Shown one piece after another: positions 18,288 to 27,045 of a stretch of 64,000 nt of DNA. The translations under genes and the position numbers were made by a program. Position 1 is the stretch's first letter. Each line of letters begins with the position of its first letter. Under the pieces are notes generated by a model. That model had not been told where the DNA came from and searched no databases. It saw nothing but the letters and a program-made list of their open reading frames with translations. Source of the DNA: an uncultured Erythrobacter sp. (GTDB lineage Bacteria > Pseudomonadota > Alphaproteobacteria > Sphingomonadales > Sphingomonadaceae); the NCBI RefSeq assembly GCF_947492365.1, contig NZ_CANLMB010000001.1:682001-746000 (forward strand). The letters are read 5' to 3'.

Positions 18288-19688
18288 ATGGCAGCAACAG
18301 GTTCAGGCCACGAAAACTGGTCGTCGCGCAGTGCATTTATTCTGGCCGCGGTCGGCTCGGCCGTCGGGCTGGGCAATATGTGGCGTTTCCCGGCAGAAGC
18401 GGGTGAGAATGGGGGCGGCGCTTTTGTACTGTTCTACATCTTCTGCGTGTTGCTGATCGGCCTGCCGGTTCTGCTGTCCGAAGTTCTGATTGGCCGGCAT
18501 GGCCAGGCCAATGCGCAAGAAAGCGTGCGCAAGGTCGCGCGCGATTCCAATGCTCCTGAAGGGTGGGGCGTGATCGGTTCCATGGGCGTGTTTGCTGCGT
18601 TCCTGATCCTCAGCTTCTACTGCGTCGTGGGCGGCTGGGTCGTCTATTATATTGGCGTCTTTCTGAGCGACCTTTTCCAGACGGGCCTTGCGGGCGGCGC
18701 ATTTGAAGGGCGTGCTGCGGAAGATGTCGAAGGGCTGCTTCCCGGTTTGTTCGGCAATGGCGGGCTTATGGTTGGCCTTAATCTGGGCTTTCTGGCGGTG
18801 ACGATGTTCTTCGTCGCGCGCGGGGTTTCGAGCGGGATCGAATGGGTCGCGGTTTACCTGATGCCGCTGTTTTTTGTGCTGTTCCTTGGCATTACGATTT
18901 ACGGCGCTTTCACGGGTAATTTCGGTGATGCGGTCGCCTATCTCTTCACCTTTGATGCGTCGAAGCTTACGGGCGAAGTGATGCTGGCGGCGGTGGGACA
19001 GGCGTTCTTCTCGTTGTCGCTCGGTGTGGCAGGGATGATGACCTATGGTGCCTATGCCAACCGCGATACCAATCTTGGTGAGACCTCTGGGATTATCGCA
19101 GGTGCGGATACGGCGGTTGCTTTGCTCGCAGGCCTTGCAATTTTCCCGATTGTGTTTGCCGCCGGTCTTTCTGCGAGCGTCGGCCCGGGACTGATGTTCC
19201 AGTCGTTGCCGATTGCGTTCCAGGCGATGCCGTTTGGCTCGCTGATCGGTCTGGCGTTTTTCATCATGGTGTTCTTTGCCGCGCTCACCAGTTCGGTCTC
19301 GCTGCTTGAGGCGCCGACGGCGTGGGTGTTTGAGAAGTTCAAGCTGAAGCGCCCTGTTGCGACCGTGATTGTCGGGCTTGGAGCGGCTGTCCTCGGGGTT
19401 CTTTCTTCGCTGTCGTTCAACGATATGGCGGAATTCTATCCACTCGGGTTCATTCCTTTGTTTGCCGAGACGAACTTCTTCGACACTCTCGACGGGGTGA
19501 CGGCGAAGCTGTTTATGCCCATCGGAGCTATCCTGACCTGCATCTTTGTTGGTTGGATCGCCGATGCGAAGCTGATCGATGACGAGAACGGGCTCGACGG
19601 GGTGTTACACCAGACTTGGCGCGCGCTGGTTCGTTTTGTTTGTCCGGTTGTGCTGGCGATCATCCTGGCGTTCGGCCTCTTGGGTTAG
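18288..19688 (+). CDS. Sodium-dependent transporter, NSS/SNF family
   Basis: A 466-residue symporter of the neurotransmitter:sodium family, which imports amino acids or related solutes with Na+. The first helix region has the signature WSSRSAFILAAVGSAVGLGNMWRFP, including the unwound sodium-site glycines, and about 11 hydrophobic segments follow, as in bacterial tryptophan/tyrosine transporters such as TnaT and Tyt1. FFAALTSSVSLLEAPTAWVFE matches the conserved helix 8 region. Two sodium-coupled transporters in this stretch fit a marine or brackish lifestyle, an inference only. Confidence 0.92.
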   Translation: MAATGSGHENWSSRSAFILAAVGSAVGLGNMWRFPAEAGENGGGAFVLFYIFCVLLIGLPVLLSEVLIGRHGQANAQESVRKVARDSNAPEGWGVIGSMGVFAAFLILSFYCVVGGWVVYYIGVFLSDLFQTGLAGGAFEGRAAEDVEGLLPGLFGNGGLMVGLNLGFLAVTMFFVARGVSSGIEWVAVYLMPLFFVLFLGITIYGAFTGNFGDAVAYLFTFDASKLTGEVMLAAVGQAFFSLSLGVAGMMTYGAYANRDTNLGETSGIIAGADTAVALLAGLAIFPIVFAAGLSASVGPGLMFQSLPIAFQAMPFGSLIGLAFFIMVFFAALTSSVSLLEAPTAWVFEKFKLKRPVATVIVGLGAAVLGVLSSLSFNDMAEFYPLGFIPLFAETNFFDTLDGVTAKLFMPIGAILTCIFVGWIADAKLIDDENGLDGVLHQTWRALVRFVCPVVLAIILAFGLLG

Positions 19689-19698
19689 TCCCCTTGTA

Positions 19699-19733
19699 GA
19701 GCGATTGCAGTCCAATACGGATTGCAATCGCTC
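19699..19733. terminator. 15-bp hairpin after the sodium symporter gene
   Basis: GAGCGATTGCA-GTCC pairs with GGATTGCAATCGCTC around the loop AATAC: 15 bp with a single G-T wobble. It starts 10 bases after the transporter stop and ends 10 bases before the imuA LexA box. No T-run follows, so it is either a Rho-independent-like transcript end or a binding site; termination is the simpler reading. Confidence 0.5.
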
Positions 19734-19743
19734 CCCATCTATG

Positions 19744-19758
19744 GAACATGATAGGAAC
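19744..19758 (+). promoter_or_regulatory. LexA box of imuA-imuB
   Basis: GAAC-ATGATAG-GAAC is the reverse complement of the alphaproteobacterial LexA site GTTC-N7-GTTC, a direct repeat with 7-base spacing. It lies 37 bases upstream of the imuA start, as expected for a damage-inducible mutagenesis operon. Confidence 0.88.
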
Positions 19759-19795
19759 ATATACGAGACTCAGGTGAGTCTCTTGCGATGTTCCT

Positions 19796-20692
19796 ATGAC
19801 GAAACCTGCTCCTCTCTCCGGCGCGAAAGCGCTTGATGCCTTCTCTGTCCCCTCGCGTTCCAAAAGCGGGGCGGTGAGTGTTGGTTCTGTGCCGCATCTG
19901 TCCGGCAAGCGCATCGCTGCGCTGTCGCGGGCGCGGGAGGGGCGGTGGAAGCCGGGACTTTCCGATCAGCCGCTGCATAGCGAGATTTTTGCAAGCACCC
20001 GGGATGCCAGCGGGGCAGGGCTGGCGCTGGCTCTGGCGCGCGATGCGCTTCGCTTCGCTGCCGGAGCCGATGACCCGCTAGCCGAGGCAGAAGATCGCCG
20101 TCAGGTGCTGTGGGTGCAGGACAAGCGCGCGGTGCAGCGCGGCGGGCGGCCTTATCTGCATGGCCTGCCTGCGGAACTGCGCGACCGGTTGATCCATGTC
20201 GAGGCGGCGACGCCTGAAGACGCGCTGTTCGCGCTCGAAGAGGGGCTCAAATGCCGCGATCTTGCCTGTGTGATCGGAGAGATTGCAGGCAATCCGCGCG
20301 CGCTCGATTTCACCGCCTCGCGCCGGCTCAGCCTGACCGCGGAAAAGCATGGCGTGGCCTTGTGGCTGGTGCGGGTCGAGGCGGAGTCAGACCTGTCCTC
20401 GGCACGGATGCGCTGGCGGGTGGGGGCAGAACCGTCTGAACCACCCTTGTGGAATGCCGAGGCTCCCGGCGCGCCGCAGTGGAGGGCCGAGCTGTTCCGC
20501 GCGCGCAGCCATGCCCCCGGACAATGGACCTTGAACAATGACAATGGACGCCTCTCGATCCGCCAATACCCGCGCCCAGCGAACACAGATGCAGGCACAG
20601 ACGCCAACACCGAAGCTGCAGGATCGCCGGATATTGGCCATCTGGTGCGCGCGACTGTCGGTCGATCGTTGGCAGCAGTCTCTCGGGTCTGA
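19796..20692 (+). CDS. imuA: ImuA, SOS mutasome accessory protein
   Basis: A 298-residue RecA-like protein lacking the full RecA ATPase, part of the ImuA-ImuB-DnaE2 translesion synthesis cassette. Visible features are the N-terminal LSGKRIAALSRAREGRWKPGL segment, the AGLALALARDALRFA and QVLWVQDKRAVQRGGRPYLHGL stretches, and EEGLKCRDLACVIGEIAGNPRALDFTASRRLSLTAEKHG, which correspond to ImuA/SulA-like alignments. It is preceded by a LexA box. Its 3' end overlaps imuB by at least 100 bases in another frame, unusually long for adjacent genes. Confidence 0.85.
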   Translation: MTKPAPLSGAKALDAFSVPSRSKSGAVSVGSVPHLSGKRIAALSRAREGRWKPGLSDQPLHSEIFASTRDASGAGLALALARDALRFAAGADDPLAEAEDRRQVLWVQDKRAVQRGGRPYLHGLPAELRDRLIHVEAATPEDALFALEEGLKCRDLACVIGEIAGNPRALDFTASRRLSLTAEKHGVALWLVRVEAESDLSSARMRWRVGAEPSEPPLWNAEAPGAPQWRAELFRARSHAPGQWTLNNDNGRLSIRQYPRPANTDAGTDANTEAAGSPDIGHLVRATVGRSLAAVSRV

Positions 20693-22217
20693 GACTGGAG
20701 AGATTGGAGGCGAGGGCGCGCCCACCGTCCTCATCAGCGAAACCGCTCATGGACCGCGGGTAGAGGCAGCGAACGATGCGGGGATAGAGGCAGGCGCGCG
20801 CGTCGGAATGATGCTTGCCGATATGCGCACCTTGTGCCCGCATATCCAGACTGCTCCGGCTGATCCGGCGGGTGATCTTGCCTTCCTTGAGGAACTTGCA
20901 CTGTGGGCGCAGCGCTGGGGGCCGTGGAGCGCGCTTGATCCGCCCGATGGCGTGCTTGTTGATATCACCGCCGCCGCGCATCTGTTCGGCGGGGAGAGGC
21001 GCTTGCTGGGTGATGTCGAGGCGGCCTTCGCACAGCGCAAGCTGAGAGTGCGCAGCGCCATCGCGCCAACGGCAGGCGCGGCATGGGCGCTTGCTCACTT
21101 TGGGACGCATCTTGGTCCGCAGCGCGCGATGCTCGGCCCGCGCGATGATGCGATACGCGTGCTGGGCGATCTGCCGGTGGCAGCTTTGCGGCTCGATGCC
21201 GACGTGCTTACCGTGCTGCGCCGTCTGGGACTAAAGCGTCTGAGCGATGTCGCCGATATTGCCGGCAACATTTCTGGCCCCACTGAAGCAGCGGCACGCG
21301 ATGCGCTCCAGCGCCGCTTTCGCAATCGACGTTCGCCTAGTGCCAACCCGTTGATCCGGCTCGACCAGCTGCTCGGCAGGGTGCCTGAGCCGCTGCTGCC
21401 GGTGATCGCGCGGCATGCCCCGATGGTCCAGCGCCGGTTGATGGAGCCGATCCGCCATCGCAGCCTGCTCGATCAGGTGCTTGCTGATCTCACCGTCGAC
21501 ATGGCGCGCGAACTGGAGGGGAAGGGTGATGGCGCGCGGCGGCTCGAGCTGGGGATGTGGCGGGTCGATGGGCAGGTGATCGTGAGGCGGCTCGAACTCG
21601 CCGCAGCGACCCGCGATCCGCAACATATGACCAGGCTGTTTACCGAGAAACTTGACCATATAGAGGCTGGTTTCGGCATCGAAATCATACGTTTGCGCGC
21701 GAGCTGGACCGAGCCGCTTGGTATGGGACAGCGCGATGTCGAACAGGCGGCAGAACGGCATGGAACTTCGCTGGCCGCCTGCATCGACCGGCTGAGCGTG
21801 CGGCTTGGCTCGCAGGCGGTGCGCAGGCCTGTTTCGCGGGCCAGCCACTTGCCCGAACGTGCGCAAGACTGGCGGCCTCCGCTCGAGCCTCATCCAGTCT
21901 CGCAGAATATATTAGAGATGCGAGAAAGGCCTTTGAAATTACTGGACAAACCAGAGCGAATTGCAGTGCTTTACGCTTCGCCGGATGGCTATCCACAGCG
22001 CTTTCGTTGGCGCGGAAATGTGCATGAAGTTGCCCGCGTTGAAGGGCCGGAAAGGATCGCACCTGAATGGTGGCGTGTGCGCTCTACGGTGCGGCTGCGC
22101 GACTATTACCGGATCGAGGACGCCGAGGGGCGGCGCTACTGGATCTATCGCCACGGATTATCAGGCGACGGGCGCGGAGGCCTCCCCGACTGGTTCTTGC
22201 AGGGCCTGTCCGCGTGA
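20538..22217 (+). CDS. imuB: ImuB, catalytically inactive Y-family polymerase homologue
   Basis: A product of up to 559 residues belonging to the Y-family polymerase fold but acting as a beta-clamp-binding hub that recruits DnaE2. The N-terminal RRILAIWCARLSVDRWQQSL occupies the place of the catalytic acidic strand of true Y-family enzymes, whose first Asp is absent. LGLKRLSDVADIAGNISG is the helix-hairpin-helix region, and the C-terminal tail (RFRWRGNVHEVARVEGPERIAPEWWR, RYWIYRHGL) is typical of ImuB. The start may be 20538 or 20589; both lie inside imuA, so translational coupling is likely. Confidence 0.87.
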   Translation: MTMDASRSANTRAQRTQMQAQTPTPKLQDRRILAIWCARLSVDRWQQSLGSETGEIGGEGAPTVLISETAHGPRVEAANDAGIEAGARVGMMLADMRTLCPHIQTAPADPAGDLAFLEELALWAQRWGPWSALDPPDGVLVDITAAAHLFGGERRLLGDVEAAFAQRKLRVRSAIAPTAGAAWALAHFGTHLGPQRAMLGPRDDAIRVLGDLPVAALRLDADVLTVLRRLGLKRLSDVADIAGNISGPTEAAARDALQRRFRNRRSPSANPLIRLDQLLGRVPEPLLPVIARHAPMVQRRLMEPIRHRSLLDQVLADLTVDMARELEGKGDGARRLELGMWRVDGQVIVRRLELAAATRDPQHMTRLFTEKLDHIEAGFGIEIIRLRASWTEPLGMGQRDVEQAAERHGTSLAACIDRLSVRLGSQAVRRPVSRASHLPERAQDWRPPLEPHPVSQNILEMRERPLKLLDKPERIAVLYASPDGYPQRFRWRGNVHEVARVEGPERIAPEWWRVRSTVRLRDYYRIEDAEGRRYWIYRHGLSGDGRGGLPDWFLQGLSA

Positions 22218-22282
22218 TATCCCTAAGGTCTGGTTGCTACCGCGCTTAAACTTCGTTTACCCATTTGTGTCATACACGTATC

Positions 22283-22618
22283 ATGAACGTGCAAAGTGTT
22301 CCGCGAACCTCAAACCGGCGGCCTCTTAGCCTGGTGGTTAAGAGCCGGGTGCAGTCGCGCGTCATCTATGTCGATTTGATCGATATTTCCGAAGGCGGAT
22401 GCAAGATCAAGGCGACGCGCGGTTTCGCCAATGTCGGCGACCGGGTGACAATGAAACTCGGAAATATCCACGCACCACTCGGGCGGATCGCCTGGGTGCA
22501 GGATCGGTTTGCCGGTGTTGCCTTTGAAGGTGAAATCCACTCAGCTGTTCTTGATCACATGTGCACGGAAAACGAAGCGAACCTTCAGTGCGAGCCGCAA
22601 CGGACATACCGGGTCTAA
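22283..22618 (+). CDS. PilZ-domain protein
   Basis: A 111-residue single-domain protein. After a basic N-terminus the segment VDLIDISEGGCKIKA corresponds to the PilZ D/NxSxxG c-di-GMP motif, and IAWVQDRFAGVAFEG to the closing strand (GVxF). The usual RxxxR arm may be represented by RTSNRRPLSLVVKSR; it is not a clean match, so ligand binding is uncertain. It lies inside the imuAB-dnaE2 cassette, 65 bases after imuB, with no obvious link to mutagenesis. Confidence 0.8.
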   Translation: MNVQSVPRTSNRRPLSLVVKSRVQSRVIYVDLIDISEGGCKIKATRGFANVGDRVTMKLGNIHAPLGRIAWVQDRFAGVAFEGEIHSAVLDHMCTENEANLQCEPQRTYRV

Positions 22619-22630
22619 CCTGGACGTATG

Positions 22631-22656
22631 AAAAAGAGGCCGGAACTCTCCGCCCC
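22631..22656 (-). terminator. Intrinsic terminator for the minus-strand lipoprotein gene
   Basis: On the minus strand GGGGCGGA-GAGT-TCCGGCCT forms an 8-bp stem with one mismatch and one wobble, followed by CTCTTTTT. It sits between the convergent PilZ and lipoprotein genes, about 30 bases after the latter's stop. Confidence 0.55.
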
Positions 22657-22687
22657 GACCCCCTCTCAATCAGCACAGATGTGTCGA

Positions 22688-23257
22688 TCAACCGCCGCTA
22701 AACGGCAGTGAGCTGTGGTGGAGAACGATCTTCAGATCGCCGTTCTCGTCCTTTTCATAGGCGAAGGAATACTCGACCTTGGTCTCACCCCCGTCGCTGC
22801 CGGTGAAGAAGTAGTTGCCCATCGCAACCGCCATGTCACCGCCGTCGGAGATGACGGTGCCGTTATTTTCCCAGCGAACCGCACTGTAAGGCGCGATGGC
22901 AAAGCCACCATCTTCGGTGCCCTCGGTGCCAACGAAGTAGCTGAGCGCTTCTTCGGTGGTTTCGCGGAACTGGTCTTCAGCCGCCAGAGTGGGCTTGAAG
23001 AGGATCGTCGCGTCATCGTCATAGGCGTAGTGCGTGGCGATATGTTCGGCCGCACGCGCGCTGTAATCGCCTTCGTCTGTGAAGACCTGTCCGATTGCGA
23101 CAATGCCTTCGCCCCACGCGGTTTGCGCGGCTTCGACTTCTTCAATGGTAATCGGATTGCTGGTGGCTGCCTCGGTTGAAGCGGTCTCGCCTCCGCCACA
23201 GGCAGCAAGAGCCAGAGCGCTTGCACCGAGGAGGGGGATCGTCATCAGCTTGTTCAT
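22688..23257 (-). CDS. SnoaL/NTF2-like lipoprotein
   Basis: A 189-residue lipoprotein: the signal peptide MNKLMTIPLLGASALALAA ends in the lipobox AAC at about residue 20. The mature part has NTF2/SnoaL-like alternation (VEAAQTAWGEGIVAIGQVFTDEGDY, then YAYDDDATILFKPT, and WENNGTVISDGGDMAVAMGNYFFTGSDGGETKVEYSFAYEKDENGDLKIVLHHSSLP), as in DUF4440 or ketosteroid isomerase-like proteins. No catalytic assignment is possible. AAGGGAG precedes the start. It is antisense within the imuAB-dnaE2 interval. Confidence 0.72.
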   Translation of the reverse strand: MNKLMTIPLLGASALALAACGGGETASTEAATSNPITIEEVEAAQTAWGEGIVAIGQVFTDEGDYSARAAEHIATHYAYDDDATILFKPTLAAEDQFRETTEEALSYFVGTEGTEDGGFAIAPYSAVRWENNGTVISDGGDMAVAMGNYFFTGSDGGETKVEYSFAYEKDENGDLKIVLHHSSLPFSGG

Positions 23258-23442
23258 TTCATACTCCCTTGCGGGGAGCATCCGGCCCCCCGTTTGAAAT
23301 CTGCGGCGGATTGCCGCGGAATACGTCCGACATCACGAGCGGAATTGCTCGCCAGAGGGGCCCGGTCCGTGGTGGTACTACGTATCATCGGCAATAGTGT
23401 TCCCGCAATCCAGAACCTTTTTTGCCTAGAAAATTGAATTCG

Positions 23443-23457
23443 GAACATATAAAGAAC
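23443..23457 (+). promoter_or_regulatory. LexA box of dnaE2
   Basis: GAAC-ATATAAA-GAAC is a second direct-repeat LexA site with 7-base spacing, ending 7 bases before the GTG start of dnaE2. It gives dnaE2 its own SOS control, independent of imuAB. Confidence 0.85.
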
Positions 23458-23464
23458 ATAAACT

Positions 23465-26400
23465 GTGCCTGATGCTCCGCTAACCCCTGAAAAGCGCAGA
23501 CTGACGATCGACCCTGATCTGGTCGAACCGCCTGAGCGTGCGTGCTTTGTCGAGTTGGGGATGGTGAGCTGTTTCAGTTTCCTGCGCGGAGCCTCCGATG
23601 CGGTCGATCTGGTCAGCACGGCGCGCGCATTGGGCTATGACGCGATCGGGATTGCCGATGCCAACAGTTTCGCCGGTGTGGTGCGGGTCCATGGCGAGGC
23701 GAACACGCTCAAATTGCGCCCCGTGATCGGCTGCCGGATCGAAACGGTCGAGGGGTTGGCTTTCCTCGCTTATCCAAAGGATCGCGCCGCCTATGGCCGC
23801 CTGTGCCGTCTGATCAGTGCAGGACGCATGCAGACGCTGGGTGGCGACTGGCAAGAGAAGGGCGTGTGCGAGATCGATCTTGCCATGCTGGCAGCACATG
23901 CTGATGGTGTGCAGCTGATTGTGATCCCGCCTGACGATCTTGGCGCGGCCTTCGCCATCCGCGTTCCCAGCAATGTGGTGCCGTTGCATTCCGGCGATGA
24001 GCAAGTGGGGCCGATGACGTTTACCGCCTCGTTTTCCGATCTCCTCCCGCACCTTGCGCTGCAATTTCCCACCCTCAAGCACCTTGCTGCGACCTATCTC
24101 TATCGCGGCGATGATGTGGCGCGGATCGACCGGCTCGATGCACTGGCCTGCGCCAACGGCCTCTCTCTGCTCGCCACCAATGATGTGCATTATCACACGC
24201 CCGCTCGCCGTCCCTTGCAGGACGTGATGACCGCGATTGCCAACAAGACTACGGTGGCAGAGGCCGGACATCTGCTCCACGCCAATGCCGAACGGCACCT
24301 CAAGAGCCCTCAGGAGATGGCGCGCCTGTTCGCCCGCTGGCCGCATGCCATCACTGCCGCACGCAAAGTTGCCGATGCGTGTGAGTTCTCACTCGACGAA
24401 CTACGCTACGAATATCCTGAAGAGGTCTATCCCGATGGCATGACCCCGCAGGAATATCTCGAGATTGAGACTTGGCGCGGGGCAGAGCGGCGCTACCCTT
24501 CTGGCGTGCCCGACAGCGTCCAGCAAACGCTCGAACGCGAGCTGGCGCTGATCGCGAAGCTTGACCTTGCGCGCTACTTCCTCACCATCAAGGACATCGT
24601 CGATTTTGCGCGGGGCGTGGATCCGCCGATCCTGTGTCAGGGGCGGGGCAGCGCAGCCAATTCCGCGGTTTGCTACTGCCTCGAAATCACCAGCGTCGAC
24701 CCGGCGAAACATCAACTTCTGTTCGACCGGTTCATCTCCGAGGAGCGCAAGGAACCGCCCGATATCGACGTCGATTTCGAGCATGAGCGGCGCGAGGAGG
24801 TGATCCAGTATATCTACGCCAAATATGGCCGCCATCGTGCAGGTCTGACTGCGACGGTGATCCATTACCGCCCGCGCATGGCGATCCGTGAAGTGGGCAA
24901 GGCGATGGGCCTGTCCGAGGACGTTACCAGCTCGCTCGCGCGGACAGTGTGGGGCGGTATGGGCCGCGAGATCGGGGAGGCGCATGTCGAGGAGATCGGC
25001 ATGGACCTGTCCGACCCGCACCTCAAACGCGTGCTCAAACTGACCGAGCAGATGATCGGCATGCCGCGCCACCTCTCGCAGCATGTGGGCGGGTTCATCC
25101 TGACCGAAGGGGCGCTCACCGAGACTGTGCCGATCGGCAATGGCGCGATGCCCGATCGCAGTTTTATCGAGTGGGACAAGGATGATATCGACGCGCTCGG
25201 CATCCTGAAGGTCGATGTGCTGGCGCTGGGCATGCTGACCTGCATCAGGAAATGCCTCGATCTGCTTGAGGCGCATCATGACCGCGCTTTGACGCTGGCG
25301 AGCGTTCCGCGAGAAGATCCGGAAACCTATGCGATGCTGCGCAAGGGGGATTCGCTCGGCGTTTTTCAGGTCGAAAGCCGCGCGCAGATGAACATGCTCC
25401 CACGCCTGCGTCCGCGCGAATTCTATGACCTTGTGATTCAGGTTGCGATTGTTCGCCCCGGTCCGATCCAGGGCGATATGGTCCACCCCTATCTCAAACG
25501 CCGCCGCGGGGCAGAGCCGGTGCAGATCCCCGCGCCCGCTCCGCAGCATGGCCCCCCGGACGAGCTTTCGAGCATTCTGGAACGCACGCTGGGCGTCCCG
25601 ATCTTTCAGGAACAGGCGATGAAGATCGCGCTCGACGCCGCCAAGTTCTCCTCGTTGGAGGCAAACCGGCTGCGCAAGGCGATGGCAACCTTCCGTTCGC
25701 GCGGCATGGTGCATGAGCTGGAGGATATGATGGTCGGGCGCATGGTCGAACGCGGTTATGATCCCGACTTTGCCGAACGGTGCTTCAACCAGATCAAAGG
25801 GTTCGGCGAATACGGTTTTCCCGAAAGTCACGCGGCGAGCTTCGCACATCTGGTCTATGTCTCAAGCTGGCTCAAATGCCACTTCCCCGCCGCCTTTGCC
25901 TGCGGATTGCTCAACTCGCAGCCCATGGGATTTTACGCGCCTGCACAGATCGTGCGCGATGCGCGCGAGCACGGGGTCGAGGCGCTACCGGCAGATGTGA
26001 ACGGGTCGCAGTGGGACAACACTCTGGAAGAAGTTGGCGAGGAGGCTGGGGGTGCTGCATCGGGCCGCTTCGACCGCCACATCGCCTTGCGTCTTGGCTT
26101 GCGCCAGGTGGATGGCTTGCCCGAACATATCGCAGCACAATTGATCGCGGAGCGGGCAGAGCGCGGGCCGTTCAGAGACGTTGCCGAACTGCGCGAGCGC
26201 GCCGGTCTGTCGCCTGCGCATATAGAGCGCCTTGCCAGCGCGGATTGCTTCACTTCGATGGAACTGTCTCGGCGGCAGGCCTTGTGGGATGCGCGCAGCC
26301 TGATTGCGGCACCCGATCTGCCGCTGTTCCGCGCCGCAGCGGAGCGCGACGAAGGAGCGGAGAGGGCGCTCACAAAGCTGCCCGCAATGCCGCTCTCCGA

Positions 26401-26989
26401 GGAGGTCGTAGCGGATTACCAGACCACGCGGCTCAGCCTGAAAGCGCATCCGCTGGCGTTCCTGCGGCCCGAACTGGGTGAGCGCGGCTTTGTGCGTGCC
26501 TGCGACCTGCGCGAGCGTAAATTCCGCTCTATGGTGCAGGTCGCGGGCGTAGTCCTGATCCGCCAGCGACCGGGCAGCGCGAAGGGTGTGTGCTTCATCA
26601 CGCTGGAGGACGAGACAGGAGTCGCAAACCTTGTCGTATGGCCTGATCTGATGGCGAAGCAGCGCCGCGTGATTATGGGCGCGCGGCTGATCGAGGTGAG
26701 GGGGCGGGTGGAGTATGATGACGAGGTGATCCATGTCATCGCGCACCATCTGACCGATGCGAGTGACCGGCTCTATGCGCTGTCAGACGATCCGCTCCAC
26801 GCACCAGTTGCGAGGGCGGATCATGTGACCAGCCCCTTACCAAACGGGCGCAATCTGACCAGCCTAACCAGCGAGGAGCGCCGCGCGCACAAGGCAGTGC
26901 GACCGCGTGACCTTATCGACGAACTTCCCTCTGCCAGAGGGCATCCGCGCAATCACCGGATCATTCCGAAATCACGCGACTTTCACTAA
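23465..26989 (+). CDS. dnaE2: Error-prone DNA polymerase DnaE2
   Basis: A C-family polymerase for translesion synthesis and induced mutagenesis with ImuA/ImuB. At 1174 residues it has an N-terminal PHP domain (FVELGMVSCFSFLRGAS, YDAIGIADANSFAGVVR), the catalytic palm with PDIDVDFEHERREEVIQYIY, the AVCYCLEITSVDPAKHQLLFDRFISEER finger-side motif, a helix-hairpin-helix region and a C-terminal OB fold (MVQVAGVVLIRQRPGSAKGVCFITLEDE). The GTG start at 23465 is the only one far enough upstream of the conserved FVEL segment; it leaves very little leader after the LexA box. Confidence 0.94.
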   Translation: MPDAPLTPEKRRLTIDPDLVEPPERACFVELGMVSCFSFLRGASDAVDLVSTARALGYDAIGIADANSFAGVVRVHGEANTLKLRPVIGCRIETVEGLAFLAYPKDRAAYGRLCRLISAGRMQTLGGDWQEKGVCEIDLAMLAAHADGVQLIVIPPDDLGAAFAIRVPSNVVPLHSGDEQVGPMTFTASFSDLLPHLALQFPTLKHLAATYLYRGDDVARIDRLDALACANGLSLLATNDVHYHTPARRPLQDVMTAIANKTTVAEAGHLLHANAERHLKSPQEMARLFARWPHAITAARKVADACEFSLDELRYEYPEEVYPDGMTPQEYLEIETWRGAERRYPSGVPDSVQQTLERELALIAKLDLARYFLTIKDIVDFARGVDPPILCQGRGSAANSAVCYCLEITSVDPAKHQLLFDRFISEERKEPPDIDVDFEHERREEVIQYIYAKYGRHRAGLTATVIHYRPRMAIREVGKAMGLSEDVTSSLARTVWGGMGREIGEAHVEEIGMDLSDPHLKRVLKLTEQMIGMPRHLSQHVGGFILTEGALTETVPIGNGAMPDRSFIEWDKDDIDALGILKVDVLALGMLTCIRKCLDLLEAHHDRALTLASVPREDPETYAMLRKGDSLGVFQVESRAQMNMLPRLRPREFYDLVIQVAIVRPGPIQGDMVHPYLKRRRGAEPVQIPAPAPQHGPPDELSSILERTLGVPIFQEQAMKIALDAAKFSSLEANRLRKAMATFRSRGMVHELEDMMVGRMVERGYDPDFAERCFNQIKGFGEYGFPESHAASFAHLVYVSSWLKCHFPAAFACGLLNSQPMGFYAPAQIVRDAREHGVEALPADVNGSQWDNTLEEVGEEAGGAASGRFDRHIALRLGLRQVDGLPEHIAAQLIAERAERGPFRDVAELRERAGLSPAHIERLASADCFTSMELSRRQALWDARSLIAAPDLPLFRAAAERDEGAERALTKLPAMPLSEEVVADYQTTRLSLKAHPLAFLRPELGERGFVRACDLRERKFRSMVQVAGVVLIRQRPGSAKGVCFITLEDETGVANLVVWPDLMAKQRRVIMGARLIEVRGRVEYDDEVIHVIAHHLTDASDRLYALSDDPLHAPVARADHVTSPLPNGRNLTSLTSEERRAHKAVRPRDLIDELPSARGHPRNHRIIPKSRDFH

Positions 26990-27045
26990 TTGAAATTGGC
27001 TTTATAGAATAGGGTCAAAGAGAGCGGTGTAACCAGGAGGGGCAG

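Noticed and set aside
24401..25849. 482-codon open frame antisense to dnaE2
   Set aside because: Shadow frame typical of GC-rich DNA.
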